64,000 nucleotides of DNA. Source: Flavobacterium sp. NRK F7 (lineage in GTDB: Bacteria > Bacteroidota > Bacteroidia > Flavobacteriales > Flavobacteriaceae). The stretch is taken from contig NZ_JAMXLB010000001.1 of the NCBI RefSeq assembly GCF_024054195.1, forward strand, positions 646,493 through 710,492, given 5' to 3'. The notes under the pieces are model-generated. The model had not been told where the DNA came from, ran no database searches, and saw only the letters and a program-made list of their open reading frames with translations. The position numbers and the translations under genes were made by a program. Positions 34,020-43,674 of this stretch are shown here, piece by piece. How positions within the stretch are numbered: position 1 is the first letter of the stretch; each line of letters starts with the position of its first letter.

Positions 34020-36143
34020 ATGAACCAAATCCAATTTATAAAAGCGGTTGTTGCAACCGCTGATAAGAATATTGAAGCTACCTTAAAATTACTGTCCGAA
34101 GACTGTACGATTCCTTTCATTTCTCGTTACCGAAAGGATCAAACAGGAAATTTAGATGAAGTAGAAATAGAGTCAATTGCGAAATTAGCCAAACAGTTTG
34201 ACGAAATAGTAAAACGAAAAGAAGCTATTTTAAAAACTATTGAAGAGCAAGGCCAACTTACTTCAGAATTAAAATCTAAAATCCAGAATAGCTTTGATTT
34301 ACAAGAAATTGAAGATCTGTATTTACCTTATAAAAAGAAAAAGAAAACCAAGGCGGATGTAGCAAGAGAAAATGGTTTAGAGCCATTGGCTAAGATAATT
34401 ATGGCACAAAACAATGACGAAATTGAATTTGAAGCCTCCAAATATATTTCTAAAAATGTGCCTAATGAAGACGAAGCTTTACAAGGCGCTAGAGATATTA
34501 TTGCTGAATGGATCAATGAAAACATGTACATCCGTAAAAACTTACGTCGCTTGTTCCAAAGAAAAGCACTCATTACCACAAAAGTAGTTAAAAAGAAGGC
34601 CGAAGAAGAAGAAGCTCAAAAATTTAAGCAATATTTTGATTGGTCGGAAGCTATTTCTAAAGCACCTTCACATCGATTATTAGCCATGCTTCGTGCAGAA
34701 AAAGAAGGCTTTATCAAATTAAAAGTAGAATTAGAAAATGATGAAGCCATCGATTTTATTGAAGAAAATATTTTAAAAGGTAAAAACGAAAGTACAACAC
34801 AAGTTAAAACAGCTATAAAAGATAGTTATAAACGTTTATTAGAACCTGCTATTTCAAATGAAACATTGCAAGAAGCTAAAGCCAAAGCAGACGAGAAAGC
34901 GATTGAAGTTTTTGCAGGAAATTTAAGTCAGTTATTATTGGCTCCTCCGCTTGGAGAAAAACGTATTATGGCAATTGATCCAGGTTATAAAAGTGGTTGT
35001 AAGGTAGTGTGTTTGGATGAAAAGGGAGATTTGTTATACAATGAAACCATCTATCCTCACGCACCTCAAAATGAAAGCGCTATGGCGATGAAAAAGGTGC
35101 GTTCTATGGTAAATGCCTATAATATAGAAGCCATTTCTATTGGAAATGGTACAGCAAGCAGAGAAACGGAGTTTTTTATAAAAAAAATAGCTTTTGATAA
35201 ACCGGTTCAAGTATTTGTAGTTTCGGAAGCCGGTGCCTCTGTCTATTCTGCTTCTAAAATTGCTCGTGATGAGTTTCCAACATATGACGTTACGGTTCGT
35301 GGTTCGGTGTCTATTGGAAGAAGATTAAGCGATCCTTTAGCAGAATTAGTAAAAATCGATGCCAAATCAATTGGGGTGGGTCAATATCAGCATGATGTGG
35401 ATCAAACCAAGCTGAAAGAGGAACTAGATACCGTTGTGGTAAGATGTGTAAACTCTGTTGGAATAAATATAAATACTGCCAGCAAGTCGCTATTAAGTTA
35501 TGTTTCTGGAATTGGAGAAAAAATGGCAGAAAATATTGTAGCGTTCAGAACTGAAAACGGTCCTTTTGAAGATAGAAAGCAGCTTAAAAAAGTGCCAAGA
35601 TTAGGTGATAAAGCGTACCAACAAGCAGCGGCTTTTATTCGTATTAAAGAGGGTAAAAATCCATTAGATAATTCTGCGGTGCATCCTGAAGCCTATAAAA
35701 TAGTGGAGAAAATGGCAAAAGATTTAAAAATATCAGTGAACGAATTAATTGCCAATAAAGAAAAAATTAGTCAAATTAAATTGGAAAATTATATTTCGGA
35801 AGAAATAGGAATTTTAGGTTTAAAAGACATTGTTAAAGAACTAGAAAAACCAGGTTTAGATCCTCGAAAAGCAGCGAAAGTATTCGAATTTGATCCCAAT
35901 GTAAAATCGATTCAAGATTTAAGAGCGGGTATGATTTTACCTGGCATTGTGAATAATATTACGGCTTTTGGATGTTTTGTTGATGTTGGTATCAAAGAGA
36001 GTGGTTTGGTTCATATTTCACAACTCAAAGAGGGCTATGTTTCCGATGTAAATGAAGTTGTGAAATTACATCAGCATGTACAAGTAAAAGTTGTTGAGGT
36101 GGATGAAGCTCGTAAAAGAATTCAGTTAACAATGATACTATAA
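34020..36143 (+). CDS. tex: Tex-family S1 RNA-binding protein
   Basis: 707 residues. The N-terminal Tex HTH-like part (CTIPFISRYRKDQTGNLDE) is followed by the YqgF/RNase H-like domain (IMAIDPGYKSGCKVVCLDEKG). A helix-hairpin-helix segment follows (NTASKSLLSYVSGIGEKMAENI), then a C-terminal S1 domain (GMILPGIVNNITAFGCFVDVGIKESGLVHISQL). Tex binds RNA and affects transcription and ribosome-linked functions. Length is slightly below the usual 720-780. Monocistronic; a long hairpin separates it from tatA. Confidence 0.93.
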   Translation: MNQIQFIKAVVATADKNIEATLKLLSEDCTIPFISRYRKDQTGNLDEVEIESIAKLAKQFDEIVKRKEAILKTIEEQGQLTSELKSKIQNSFDLQEIEDLYLPYKKKKKTKADVARENGLEPLAKIIMAQNNDEIEFEASKYISKNVPNEDEALQGARDIIAEWINENMYIRKNLRRLFQRKALITTKVVKKKAEEEEAQKFKQYFDWSEAISKAPSHRLLAMLRAEKEGFIKLKVELENDEAIDFIEENILKGKNESTTQVKTAIKDSYKRLLEPAISNETLQEAKAKADEKAIEVFAGNLSQLLLAPPLGEKRIMAIDPGYKSGCKVVCLDEKGDLLYNETIYPHAPQNESAMAMKKVRSMVNAYNIEAISIGNGTASRETEFFIKKIAFDKPVQVFVVSEAGASVYSASKIARDEFPTYDVTVRGSVSIGRRLSDPLAELVKIDAKSIGVGQYQHDVDQTKLKEELDTVVVRCVNSVGININTASKSLLSYVSGIGEKMAENIVAFRTENGPFEDRKQLKKVPRLGDKAYQQAAAFIRIKEGKNPLDNSAVHPEAYKIVEKMAKDLKISVNELIANKEKISQIKLENYISEEIGILGLKDIVKELEKPGLDPRKAAKVFEFDPNVKSIQDLRAGMILPGIVNNITAFGCFVDVGIKESGLVHISQLKEGYVSDVNEVVKLHQHVQVKVVEVDEARKRIQLTMIL

Positions 36144-36150
36144 AACAAAA

Positions 36151-36200
36151 AAATTCCAAATTCCGATGATAAACTTAGTTTAACTTGGAATTTGGAATTT
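36151..36200. terminator. Hairpin between convergent tex and tatA
   Basis: A 14-bp perfect stem (36151-36164 with 36187-36200) and a 22-nt loop, with A/T runs on both sides, so it could stop transcription from either strand. Confidence 0.75.
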
Positions 36201-36222
36201 TACTATTAGAAATTTAGTAGAC

Positions 36223-36423
36223 TTATTCTTTTGTCTCGTCTTCTTTTTTAGTCAATTTTTGGTCTTCTTCTTTCATAGCGTTTTTAAATTCTTTCACACC
36301 ACCACCAAGACCTTTCATCAATTCCGGAATTTTTTTACCACCAAATAACAAAAGTACAATAACGACTACTAGTATTATTTGTGGGGTTCCTACAACACCT
36401 AAAAAAATTGTTAATGCATTCAT
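36223..36423 (-). CDS. tatA: Sec-independent translocase TatA/E subunit
   Basis: 66 residues. A single membrane helix (about 12-29; IILVVVIVLLLFGGKKIPEL, with the conserved FGxKKIPEL hinge) is followed by an amphipathic helix (MKGLGGGVKEFKNAM) and a Lys/Glu tail. It would form the pore of the twin-arginine pathway for folded proteins. TatC is not in the window. A promoter lies at 36445-36452. Confidence 0.92.
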   Translation of the reverse strand: MNALTIFLGVVGTPQIILVVVIVLLLFGGKKIPELMKGLGGGVKEFKNAMKEEDQKLTKKEDETKE

Positions 36424-36444
36424 GATTTCAAAAAATTAATGGTA

Positions 36445-36452
36445 CAAAGATA
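36445..36452 (-). promoter_or_regulatory. -7 box of tatA
   Basis: TATCTTTG on the minus strand, an exact TAnnTTTG match 21 nt before the ATG. Confidence 0.6.
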
Positions 36453-36524
36453 ACAAGAAAAAGATAAACCTATATTTTTTAACTAATAAATATACTGTTT
36501 TTCCTAAAAAACCGTTGTAATTAG

Positions 36525-36532
36525 TATATTTG
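36525..36532 (+). promoter_or_regulatory. -7 box of the M23/GH3 operon
   Basis: TATATTTG, an exact match, 22 nt before the ATG at 36555. No clear -33 TTTG. Confidence 0.55.
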
Positions 36533-36554
36533 TGAGTCTATAATTGAAAGTGAA

Positions 36555-37424
36555 ATGACTAAAAAAAGAAAAAAAAGGCAGATACTTTTAAAGAAGCTTT
36601 TCAACAAGAGACGATTAGTTATTCTTAATGAGGATACTTTTGAAGAGACCTTTTCATTAAAACTAAATCTAATGAACGTTTTCGTGGTTGTTACACTTTC
36701 AGCCATTTTTTTAATCGGAATTACCACTTACATTATTGCTTTTACACCTTTAAGAGAATATATTCCTGGCTATGCTTCTACTCAATTGAAAAAAGATGCG
36801 ATGAATTTAGCCATTAAATCTGATTCTCTTCAAAAATCAGTTGAAATAAATAACCTCTATATTTCCTCTATAAAAAAGGTATTAACGGGAGATTTAGAAT
36901 ACGCTAAATTGAACAAAGATTCTTTAATTGCTTCAGAAAAACAAACTATAGATGAAAGCGTCTTAGCCACCCAAGAAGTTGAAATGGAACTAAGGAATAA
37001 AGTTATTCAAGAAGATAAATACAATGTTTTTGAAAATGCAAAACCCAAAGTTAATTTTGTATTATTTTCACCAGCTGAAGGAACAATTATAGAAAATTAT
37101 AATGCCAAAAATAATTTTTTAGCAGTCAAGATTGCTTTAGCAAACAACACTCCTATTAAAACAGTAGCATCCGGAACTGTAATCTTTTCAGAATGGACGC
37201 CTTCTTATGGTTATGTAGTTATTGTGGAGCATCAAGAGGGAATTTTATCCGTTTATAAAAATGCTGCTTCTGCTACTAAAAAACAAGGTGATACAGTTAA
37301 ATCTGGAGAAGTGATAGCTTTGGCAGGAAACTCAGCTACAACAGATGAAAATAGTACTTTACGTTTCGAATTATGGAAAGATGGTTTCCCAATAAATCCA
37401 ACTCAGTTTATTAACTTTCAATAA
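36555..37424 (+). CDS. M23 (LytM)-like protein lacking catalytic residues
   Basis: 289 residues. A basic N-terminus (MTKKRKKRQILLKKLFNKRR), one membrane helix (about 42-63), a helical stem (about 75-155), then a LytM fold (about 165-289): VASGTVIFSEWTPSYGYVVIVEHQEG, GDTVKSGEVIALAGNS and LRFELWKDGFPINPTQF. The zinc ligands of active M23 enzymes are missing: no HxxxD before the core, YKN where YxHL is expected, LRFE instead of LHFE. This resembles inactive regulators such as EnvC or NlpD. It would face the periplasm and may activate a peptidoglycan hydrolase (inference). It is 2 nt upstream of the GH3 gene. Confidence 0.78.
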   Translation: MTKKRKKRQILLKKLFNKRRLVILNEDTFEETFSLKLNLMNVFVVVTLSAIFLIGITTYIIAFTPLREYIPGYASTQLKKDAMNLAIKSDSLQKSVEINNLYISSIKKVLTGDLEYAKLNKDSLIASEKQTIDESVLATQEVEMELRNKVIQEDKYNVFENAKPKVNFVLFSPAEGTIIENYNAKNNFLAVKIALANNTPIKTVASGTVIFSEWTPSYGYVVIVEHQEGILSVYKNAASATKKQGDTVKSGEVIALAGNSATTDENSTLRFELWKDGFPINPTQFINFQ

Positions 37425-37426
37425 AT

Positions 37427-38926
37427 ATGTCAATTAAGACTTTTGCTGCAAAAATTTTTGCAAAAAAAATACATTTCAAAAACCAACATTGGATTGATAA
37501 CCCAGTTGCTACTCAAAAAAAAGTATTTCAAGAATTAATAGCTCAAGCGCAGCAAACACAATTTGGTCGTGACCATGATTTTAAAAACATTACTACTTTT
37601 CAAGAATTTACAGAAAGAGTACCTATTCGTGATTACGAAGATTTAAAACCGTATATAGAAAAGGTAATCAATGGTGAAGAAAATATACTTTGGAAAGGAA
37701 AGCCACTCTATTTTGCTAAAACTTCGGGAACCACTTCTGGAGCCAAATATATTCCACTTACGAAAGAATCCATGCCTTTTCATATTGAAGCGGCTAGAAA
37801 TGCCATACTGAATTACATTCATGAAACTGGAAATGCTAGTTTTGTAAAAGGCAAAATGATCTTTCTTCAAGGAAGCCCCATTTTAGAAGATAAAAATGGT
37901 ATCAAACTAGGTCGGTTATCAGGAATTGTGGCTCATTTTGTTCCTAAATATTTACAAAAGAACCGAATGCCTAGTTGGAAAACCAATTGTATTGAAGATT
38001 GGGAAACCAAAGTGAATGCAATAGTGGAAGAAACGCTTCATGAAAACATGACGGTTATTTCGGGAATTCCTTCTTGGGTACAAATGTACTTTGAGAAATT
38101 GCAAGAGCGCGCTCAAAAACCAGTAGGTGAAATTTTTAAAAATTTTAATCTGTTTATTTACGGAGGTGTAAATTATGAACCATATCGTGCAAAATTTGAG
38201 AATTTAATTGGAAGAAAAGTCGATTCTATTGAACTTTTTCCAGCTTCTGAAGGGTTTTTCGCCTACCAAAATTCACAAAAAGAAAAAGGCATGTTGTTGC
38301 TTTTAAATTCTGGTATTTTCTATGAATTTGTTAAAGCAGATGAATTTTATACTACACCTAACGGTCTTCCAGCAAAACGCTATACCATTGGTGAAGTTGA
38401 AATCGGTATTAATTATGCTTTACTTATTTCTACCAATGCAGGACTTTGGTCGTATAACATAGGAGATACGATTCAATTTACTAGCTTAAAACCGTATAAA
38501 ATTATTGTTTCTGGTAGAATAAAGCATTTTATATCTGCTTTTGGAGAACATGTAATTGCTAAAGAAGTTGAAAGTGCTTTAGAAGAAGCAATTACGGGTA
38601 CTTCAATACGTATAAATGAATTTACAGTTGCCCCACAAATTACTCCTTTAGATGGATTACCTTATCATGAATGGTTGATTGAGTTTGAACAAGAACCAGA
38701 TGACTTGGATGCTTTTGCTTTAAAAATTGATGCTGCCATGCGCAAGCAAAACGTGTATTATGATGATTTAATTGCAGGTAAAGTTTTGCGTACTTTGGTC
38801 ATCACAAGAATTGAAAAAAACGGCTTTCAAGAATATATGAAATCTATAGGTAAATTAGGAGGTCAAAACAAATTGCCTCGATTAAGTGATAACAGAAATA
38901 TTGCAGATAAACTAAAAACAAAATAA
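37427..38926 (+). CDS. GH3-family acyl-adenylating protein
   Basis: 499 residues. HWIDNPVATQKKVFQELIAQ, FGRDHDFKNITTFQEFTERVPIRDYEDLKPYI and the ATP-binding TSGTTSGAKYIPLT (with Thr/Ser/Gly P-loop-like motif) match bacterial GH3 homologues. NLFIYGGVNYEPYRAKF, ELFPASEGFFAYQ and SAFGEHVIAKEVESAL are also conserved. Plant GH3 enzymes join amino acids to hormone acids through adenylates; the bacterial substrates are unknown. No signal peptide. It forms an operon with the M23-like and the carboxypeptidase-regulatory-like genes (2 and 7 nt gaps). Confidence 0.88.
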   Translation: MSIKTFAAKIFAKKIHFKNQHWIDNPVATQKKVFQELIAQAQQTQFGRDHDFKNITTFQEFTERVPIRDYEDLKPYIEKVINGEENILWKGKPLYFAKTSGTTSGAKYIPLTKESMPFHIEAARNAILNYIHETGNASFVKGKMIFLQGSPILEDKNGIKLGRLSGIVAHFVPKYLQKNRMPSWKTNCIEDWETKVNAIVEETLHENMTVISGIPSWVQMYFEKLQERAQKPVGEIFKNFNLFIYGGVNYEPYRAKFENLIGRKVDSIELFPASEGFFAYQNSQKEKGMLLLLNSGIFYEFVKADEFYTTPNGLPAKRYTIGEVEIGINYALLISTNAGLWSYNIGDTIQFTSLKPYKIIVSGRIKHFISAFGEHVIAKEVESALEEAITGTSIRINEFTVAPQITPLDGLPYHEWLIEFEQEPDDLDAFALKIDAAMRKQNVYYDDLIAGKVLRTLVITRIEKNGFQEYMKSIGKLGGQNKLPRLSDNRNIADKLKTK

Positions 38927-38933
38927 CTATTGC

Positions 38934-39812
38934 ATGAAATTAAAAACCCGATTTTTTGTATTCTTACTGTTGAGTAGTATTTCTATTTCAGCACAAATTA
39001 GAGGTGTAGTAAGAGATAGTATTTCAAAAGAGCCTATTCCTTTTGTTAATATTTGGATTGAAAATGAAGAAATAGGTACTACATCAGATTTTGATGGTAG
39101 TTTTTCTATTAATGTAAAAGAACGTAATCCAAACCTCGTTTTTTCTGCTTTAGGTTTTTACAAAAGAGTGGTTAAAGCTTCTCTAGCAAAAGAAGTTTTT
39201 TTAAAAGCTGCTGTAATTGAATTAGATGAGGTAGTCGTTTTAAATAAAAAAGACACAAAAGAGATTGAAATTGGAAAAACACCTAATGCCATTTTGCAAA
39301 CCTTTGATAATGGACCAAAAATAGAAGCAAAATTCTTTCCATATAAAGATGCTTATAAGAAAACCCCTTTTATCAAAAAAGTCAGTATTCAAACCGATTG
39401 TAAAATTGATGAGTCTACAATAAAAATACATTTTTATGCAGTCAATGAAGATGGTTCACCTGGAGAAGAATTATTAAACAAAGACTTTTTGGTTAAAGTG
39501 AAAAAGGGAATTTTACGAAATAAATTTGATGTTTCAGATTTTAACCTTGTAATTCCAAGCAATGGAATTTTTGTTGCTTACGAAAAATTAATGATTGAAA
39601 ACAACAAACTGGAAAGGCAAATTATAGATCCTTACACGAAAAGAGAAAAAACGCAAAAAACATATTATCCCTTAGTGTTGTACAATTATGTCGAGCGCGA
39701 TGTTTTATACAGTTTTTATGGAGGAAAATGGAATAAAAAAGTAAACGAACAAAACCCTAAAGACAAATTAACCATATTTGAACCTGCGATTAATCTTATA
39801 TTAACCAACTAA
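38934..39812 (+). CDS. Exported protein with carboxypeptidase-regulatory-like domain
   Basis: 292 residues. Signal peptide MKLKTRFFVFLLLSSISISAQ, then IRGVVRDSISKEPIPFVNIWIENEEIGTTSDFDGSF, the classical CarboxypepD_reg-like beta-sandwich seen at the N-terminus of many TonB receptors and other Bacteroidota proteins. The remainder (about 120-292) is beta-rich with no known domain. No barrel and no T9SS sorting domain are seen. Probably periplasmic or surface attached. Last gene of the M23/GH3 operon. Confidence 0.8.
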   Translation: MKLKTRFFVFLLLSSISISAQIRGVVRDSISKEPIPFVNIWIENEEIGTTSDFDGSFSINVKERNPNLVFSALGFYKRVVKASLAKEVFLKAAVIELDEVVVLNKKDTKEIEIGKTPNAILQTFDNGPKIEAKFFPYKDAYKKTPFIKKVSIQTDCKIDESTIKIHFYAVNEDGSPGEELLNKDFLVKVKKGILRNKFDVSDFNLVIPSNGIFVAYEKLMIENNKLERQIIDPYTKREKTQKTYYPLVLYNYVERDVLYSFYGGKWNKKVNEQNPKDKLTIFEPAINLILTN

Positions 39813-39825
39813 GAAATAAAAATCT

Positions 39826-39833
39826 TACCTTTG
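39826..39833 (+). promoter_or_regulatory. -7 box of the 39857 gene
   Basis: TACCTTTG, an exact TAnnTTTG match, 23 nt before the ATG at 39857. This may be the promoter of the polysaccharide locus. Confidence 0.6.
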
Positions 39834-39856
39834 CTGGTTAGATAAATAAAATATTA

Positions 39857-41548
39857 ATGAAGGACATTAAAAACATTTCGCGTTCTAGAGCGCAAGAGTC
39901 GTCGGCAGCTATTGAACGACTGTACATTACCATGAGACATTTATTTAACAGAGGTTTTTACAAACCAATGGGTGTTTCAGGAGAAACTTTAAGAGAAGCT
40001 TTATTATCACTTCGACCAGAAATCTATGGTAGTATTGCAGAAGAAAAAGTTGAACTAAATGGATTACTTTATGTGATTGAAAGGTTACCTATTGGAATTG
40101 AAGAATGTAGGTATATTAATTTAACGTCAGACGAAGGATATTCTAATTCTCATTTTAAAGCGATTGTTCCTCCAAAAAGAAGAAGAAACTGTTATCGTAT
40201 TGATGATGAGCAGATGAATGTAGAAATAACAAGGGGTCGTTCCGATATATATGATATTTTAACACACCTTACTTTTATTTTTATAGAGTCGCATAAAATC
40301 AAAAACAGAGTTTTAATTGCTGATGATGGTTCTGTAACAAGAGATTGGCAAAAATTAGAGCAAGTGGTTAATCAAACCAAAAAACTTACTTTAATAGAAA
40401 GAGAGAAAGCCATTTCTCATGCTGCAAACGTCTTAGGTAGAACTTTTGCAGAAGTAAAAGATATTTATGATGATTTTGCCATCGCAGATGCCCCAGACCG
40501 ATTTATACATGTAGTGTATTGGTTAGGAAGATTAGCAATTGAAGAGATTGTTGATAATAATAAAAGAACCATAACATTTAGCCCTATTTTAAGAGAGCGT
40601 CTAGGACATCATATTTATGGAGATATTTGGGCAACCAATATTAAAGAAGTATTATTAGCAAATAATTTAATTGATAGACCCTTACATATTATTAGTGCTA
40701 ATATGCATAGTGTGATGAATTCAATCTTTGCAGAACCTGTTATTGGAAAAAAATATAAAGAAGCATCTCCTTTTCAAATATTTGAAGATTTAAGTAGTTC
40801 TAACAATAAAGAACTACGTAAAAAGGTAGAAGAATATGCTTTTAAACAAGGAATGCTCTTCTTACCTGACACATCAGGAACAAATATTGATGTACAAATT
40901 TTTGACACAGCTAAAATAGATTTTAAAAAAACTGTTTTTTCAAATGCTACATTAGAAGCAGAAAAACCCGTTTTAATTGTAATGGATTATGCATTTGGTG
41001 AACAAGCTTTTGAAACTATTGATGAGCTATTAAAACCATTTAAAACAGATAAAAAGAATAAATTGTTTTTAAACGTAGAGTCGGTTTCTATAATGGGTAA
41101 AGCAGGTATTCTTCAAGGAGGTAAAGGTGATATCATGATTCCAAATGCTCATGTAAATGAAGGAACTGCAGACAATTACCCTTTTGAAAACGAATTAACA
41201 GCAAGTATGTTTGAAGGTAATGATATTCCTGTTTTTTCTGGACCTATGATTACGGTTTTAGGAACTTCGCTTCAAAATAGAGATTTATTGAAGTTTTTCC
41301 ACGAATCTACTTGGGAAGCGATTGGATTGGAAATGGAAGGGGCATACTATCAAAAAGCCATTCAATCTGCTTCTAAAATTAGAAAAAGTATTAATGCAAA
41401 TGTAAAAGTGCGTTACGCATATTATGCTTCTGATAACCCATTAGAAACAGGAAGCACATTAGCTTCTGGTGGACTTGGAACTACAGGTGTAAAACCAACC
41501 TACTTAATTACTATCAAGATTTTAGAACAAATATTTAACATAAAATAA
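39857..41548 (+). CDS. Conserved cytosolic protein with nucleosidase-like C-terminal half
   Basis: 563 residues without signal or membrane segments. The N-terminal half (about 1-280) is mainly helical and not recognised. The C-terminal half has VLIVMDYAFGEQAFETIDEL, GKAGILQGGKGDIMIPNAHV, and the segment AIGLEMEGAYYQKAIQSA. The latter resembles the GLEMEGAA signature of the PNP/MTAN nucleoside phosphorylase family. A preceding strand pattern with gaps (ITVLGTSLQN) fits the same fold. A nucleosidase or related activity is possible, but the fusion is not a known architecture to me. It lies 7 bp upstream of the Wzz-like gene and may be cotranscribed with the polysaccharide locus. Confidence 0.55.
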   Translation: MKDIKNISRSRAQESSAAIERLYITMRHLFNRGFYKPMGVSGETLREALLSLRPEIYGSIAEEKVELNGLLYVIERLPIGIEECRYINLTSDEGYSNSHFKAIVPPKRRRNCYRIDDEQMNVEITRGRSDIYDILTHLTFIFIESHKIKNRVLIADDGSVTRDWQKLEQVVNQTKKLTLIEREKAISHAANVLGRTFAEVKDIYDDFAIADAPDRFIHVVYWLGRLAIEEIVDNNKRTITFSPILRERLGHHIYGDIWATNIKEVLLANNLIDRPLHIISANMHSVMNSIFAEPVIGKKYKEASPFQIFEDLSSSNNKELRKKVEEYAFKQGMLFLPDTSGTNIDVQIFDTAKIDFKKTVFSNATLEAEKPVLIVMDYAFGEQAFETIDELLKPFKTDKKNKLFLNVESVSIMGKAGILQGGKGDIMIPNAHVNEGTADNYPFENELTASMFEGNDIPVFSGPMITVLGTSLQNRDLLKFFHESTWEAIGLEMEGAYYQKAIQSASKIRKSINANVKVRYAYYASDNPLETGSTLASGGLGTTGVKPTYLITIKILEQIFNIK

Positions 41549-41555
41549 ATAAGTT

Positions 41556-42521
41556 ATGAGTACAAACCCTCAAGATCAAGAAATTGATTTAGGACAAATT
41601 TTAAAAAATATTAGGGCATTTTTTGAATCTATTTTAGATAGCCTTTTTGAATTTATTTTGTTTCTAAAAAAAAATAGTATAATTATTATTATTCTATTGG
41701 TTTTAGGTTTTGGACTTGGTTATTTATTAGATATTAAAAACAAGTCTTACAAACATAGTATTATAGTTGCACCAAATTTTGGAAGTGCAGATTATTTATA
41801 TGCTAAAGTTAATCTTTTAAATTCAAAGAAAAAAGAAGACGATACTGTCTTTTTCAATTCAATTGGTATAAAAGATATTAAACATTTTAATAAAATTGAT
41901 ATTGAACCAATCATAGATGTTTATAAGTTTATTGATTATAAAAAAGAAAATTTTGAATTAATAAAATTAATGGCTCAAGATGGAGACATCGAAGAAATCA
42001 TTCATGATGATGTTACAAGTAAAAATTACCCCTTTCATGTTATAAATTTAAAAACCTCAGATACAGTTAATTATAAATCTACTGTATTACCCATTTTACA
42101 ATTTGTTAATGATTCACCCTATTTTGAGACCGTAAGAAAACAAAGTTTAGAGAATATTAATGAAAAAATGGTTGCTAACGATAGTTTAATTTCGCAAATT
42201 AATTTTTTATTAGATGCTTTCTCATCCACTTCATCAAATAATCAAAAAAGTGATAAATTGGTGTATTATAATGAAAATAACCAGTTAAATGATATTATAA
42301 AAACCAAAGAAAATCTTATAATTGAACAAGGAATTAACAGAATAAATCTAATTAATTCAGATAAAATAGTTAAAGAAATTAGTTCCGTATTAAATATTAA
42401 AAACTTTGAAGGAACCAATAATAAAATGAAATTTATTCTTCCATTTATTTTGTTACTTTCTTTTTTCTTACTATTTAAGACTAGAAAAATTTATAAAGAA
42501 CAAATAGCCAAAAGAAGTTAG
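41556..42521 (+). CDS. Wzz-like chain-length/co-polymerase membrane protein
   Basis: 321 residues. Two terminal membrane helices (about 44-63, SIIIIILLVLGFGLGYLL; and 293-309, FILPFILLLSFFLLF) bracket a periplasmic domain with coiled-coil tendency. This is the layout of polysaccharide co-polymerases. The classical Wzz Pro-rich motif near the second helix is not obvious, so the call rests on layout and context. It opens the polysaccharide gene set, with rfbB 2 nt downstream. It probably sets glycan chain length together with Wzy. Confidence 0.6.
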   Translation: MSTNPQDQEIDLGQILKNIRAFFESILDSLFEFILFLKKNSIIIIILLVLGFGLGYLLDIKNKSYKHSIIVAPNFGSADYLYAKVNLLNSKKKEDDTVFFNSIGIKDIKHFNKIDIEPIIDVYKFIDYKKENFELIKLMAQDGDIEEIIHDDVTSKNYPFHVINLKTSDTVNYKSTVLPILQFVNDSPYFETVRKQSLENINEKMVANDSLISQINFLLDAFSSTSSNNQKSDKLVYYNENNQLNDIIKTKENLIIEQGINRINLINSDKIVKEISSVLNIKNFEGTNNKMKFILPFILLLSFFLLFKTRKIYKEQIAKRS

Positions 42522-42523
42522 TT

Positions 42524-43537
42524 ATGAAGTCGATATTAGTAACTGGTGGAGCGGGTTTTATAGGTTCAAATTTTATTCCTTATTTTTTAGAAAATAACTC
42601 TGAATATCATGTTGTTAATATTGATGCATTAACATATGCGGGTAATTTAGAGAACTTATCGGAAGTTAAAGATAACGCTTCTTATACCTTTATAAAAGGA
42701 GATATTTGTGACAGACATTGGGTAGAACAATTGTTTAATCATTATCAATTTCAAGGTGTAATCCATTTTGCTGCAGAAAGTCATGTTGACAATTCCATAT
42801 CGGGCCCTGAAGCTTTTATTAAAACCAATGTATTAGGAACATTTAATCTTTTAGATACGGCTCGTAAATTATGGATGAAAGGTCCAAATGAATACAATGA
42901 AACTTTTAAAAACGCTAGATTTCATCATATATCTACAGATGAAGTATATGGTACCTTAGGTGAAACAGGATTGTTTAAAGAAACAACACCATATGCTCCA
43001 AATAGCCCTTATTCAGCATCAAAAGCAGGATCAGACATGATTGTAAGAAGCTATTATCATACTTTTGGAATGGATGTTATTACAACCAATTGTTCCAACA
43101 ATTATGGACCTAAACAGCATCAAGAGAAACTTATCCCTACAATTATAAGAAAAGCGCTATTGGGTGAAAATATTCCTATTTATGGGGATGGAAAAAACGT
43201 TCGTGATTGGTTATATGTTTTGGATCATTGTAAAGGAATTGAATTGGTATTTAAAAAAGGGAAATCTGGTGAAACTTATAATATTGGAGGGCGAAATGAA
43301 AAAAATAATTTGTATATAGCAGATAAAATTTGCTCAATTTTAGACCAAATTAAACCCAAAAAAAACGGGAGTTATAAAGAACAAATTACTTTTGTAAAAG
43401 ATAGACCAGGTCATGATTTACGATACGCTATTGATGCATCAAAAATAGAAAATGAATTAGGTTGGAAAGCAGATGAAAATTTTGATACTGGAATTGTAAA
43501 AACTATCGAATGGTATATCAATCAATATGCTAATTAG
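42524..43537 (+). CDS. rfbB: dTDP-glucose 4,6-dehydratase
   Basis: 337 residues. The NAD-binding motif GGAGFIGSNF, the family pattern VNIDALTYAGNLENL, FHHISTDEVYGTLGE and the catalytic YSASKAGSD are present, as is TNCSNNYGPKQHQEKLIPT. It makes dTDP-4-keto-6-deoxyglucose. A 137-bp gap, with no clear promoter, separates it from rfbA; the four rfb genes otherwise follow closely. Confidence 0.95.
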   Translation: MKSILVTGGAGFIGSNFIPYFLENNSEYHVVNIDALTYAGNLENLSEVKDNASYTFIKGDICDRHWVEQLFNHYQFQGVIHFAAESHVDNSISGPEAFIKTNVLGTFNLLDTARKLWMKGPNEYNETFKNARFHHISTDEVYGTLGETGLFKETTPYAPNSPYSASKAGSDMIVRSYYHTFGMDVITTNCSNNYGPKQHQEKLIPTIIRKALLGENIPIYGDGKNVRDWLYVLDHCKGIELVFKKGKSGETYNIGGRNEKNNLYIADKICSILDQIKPKKNGSYKEQITFVKDRPGHDLRYAIDASKIENELGWKADENFDTGIVKTIEWYINQYAN

Positions 43538-43674
43538 ATAATTGAACAGTTAACATAAAATTATTAAGAATTCAAAAATCATCAATAAAAATATGATGAG
43601 ATTGAATATTTACTTATTGATTAATTAAAAAGTATTGGCATATTGACATGTAGTCTGATTGTCATATTAATAAT

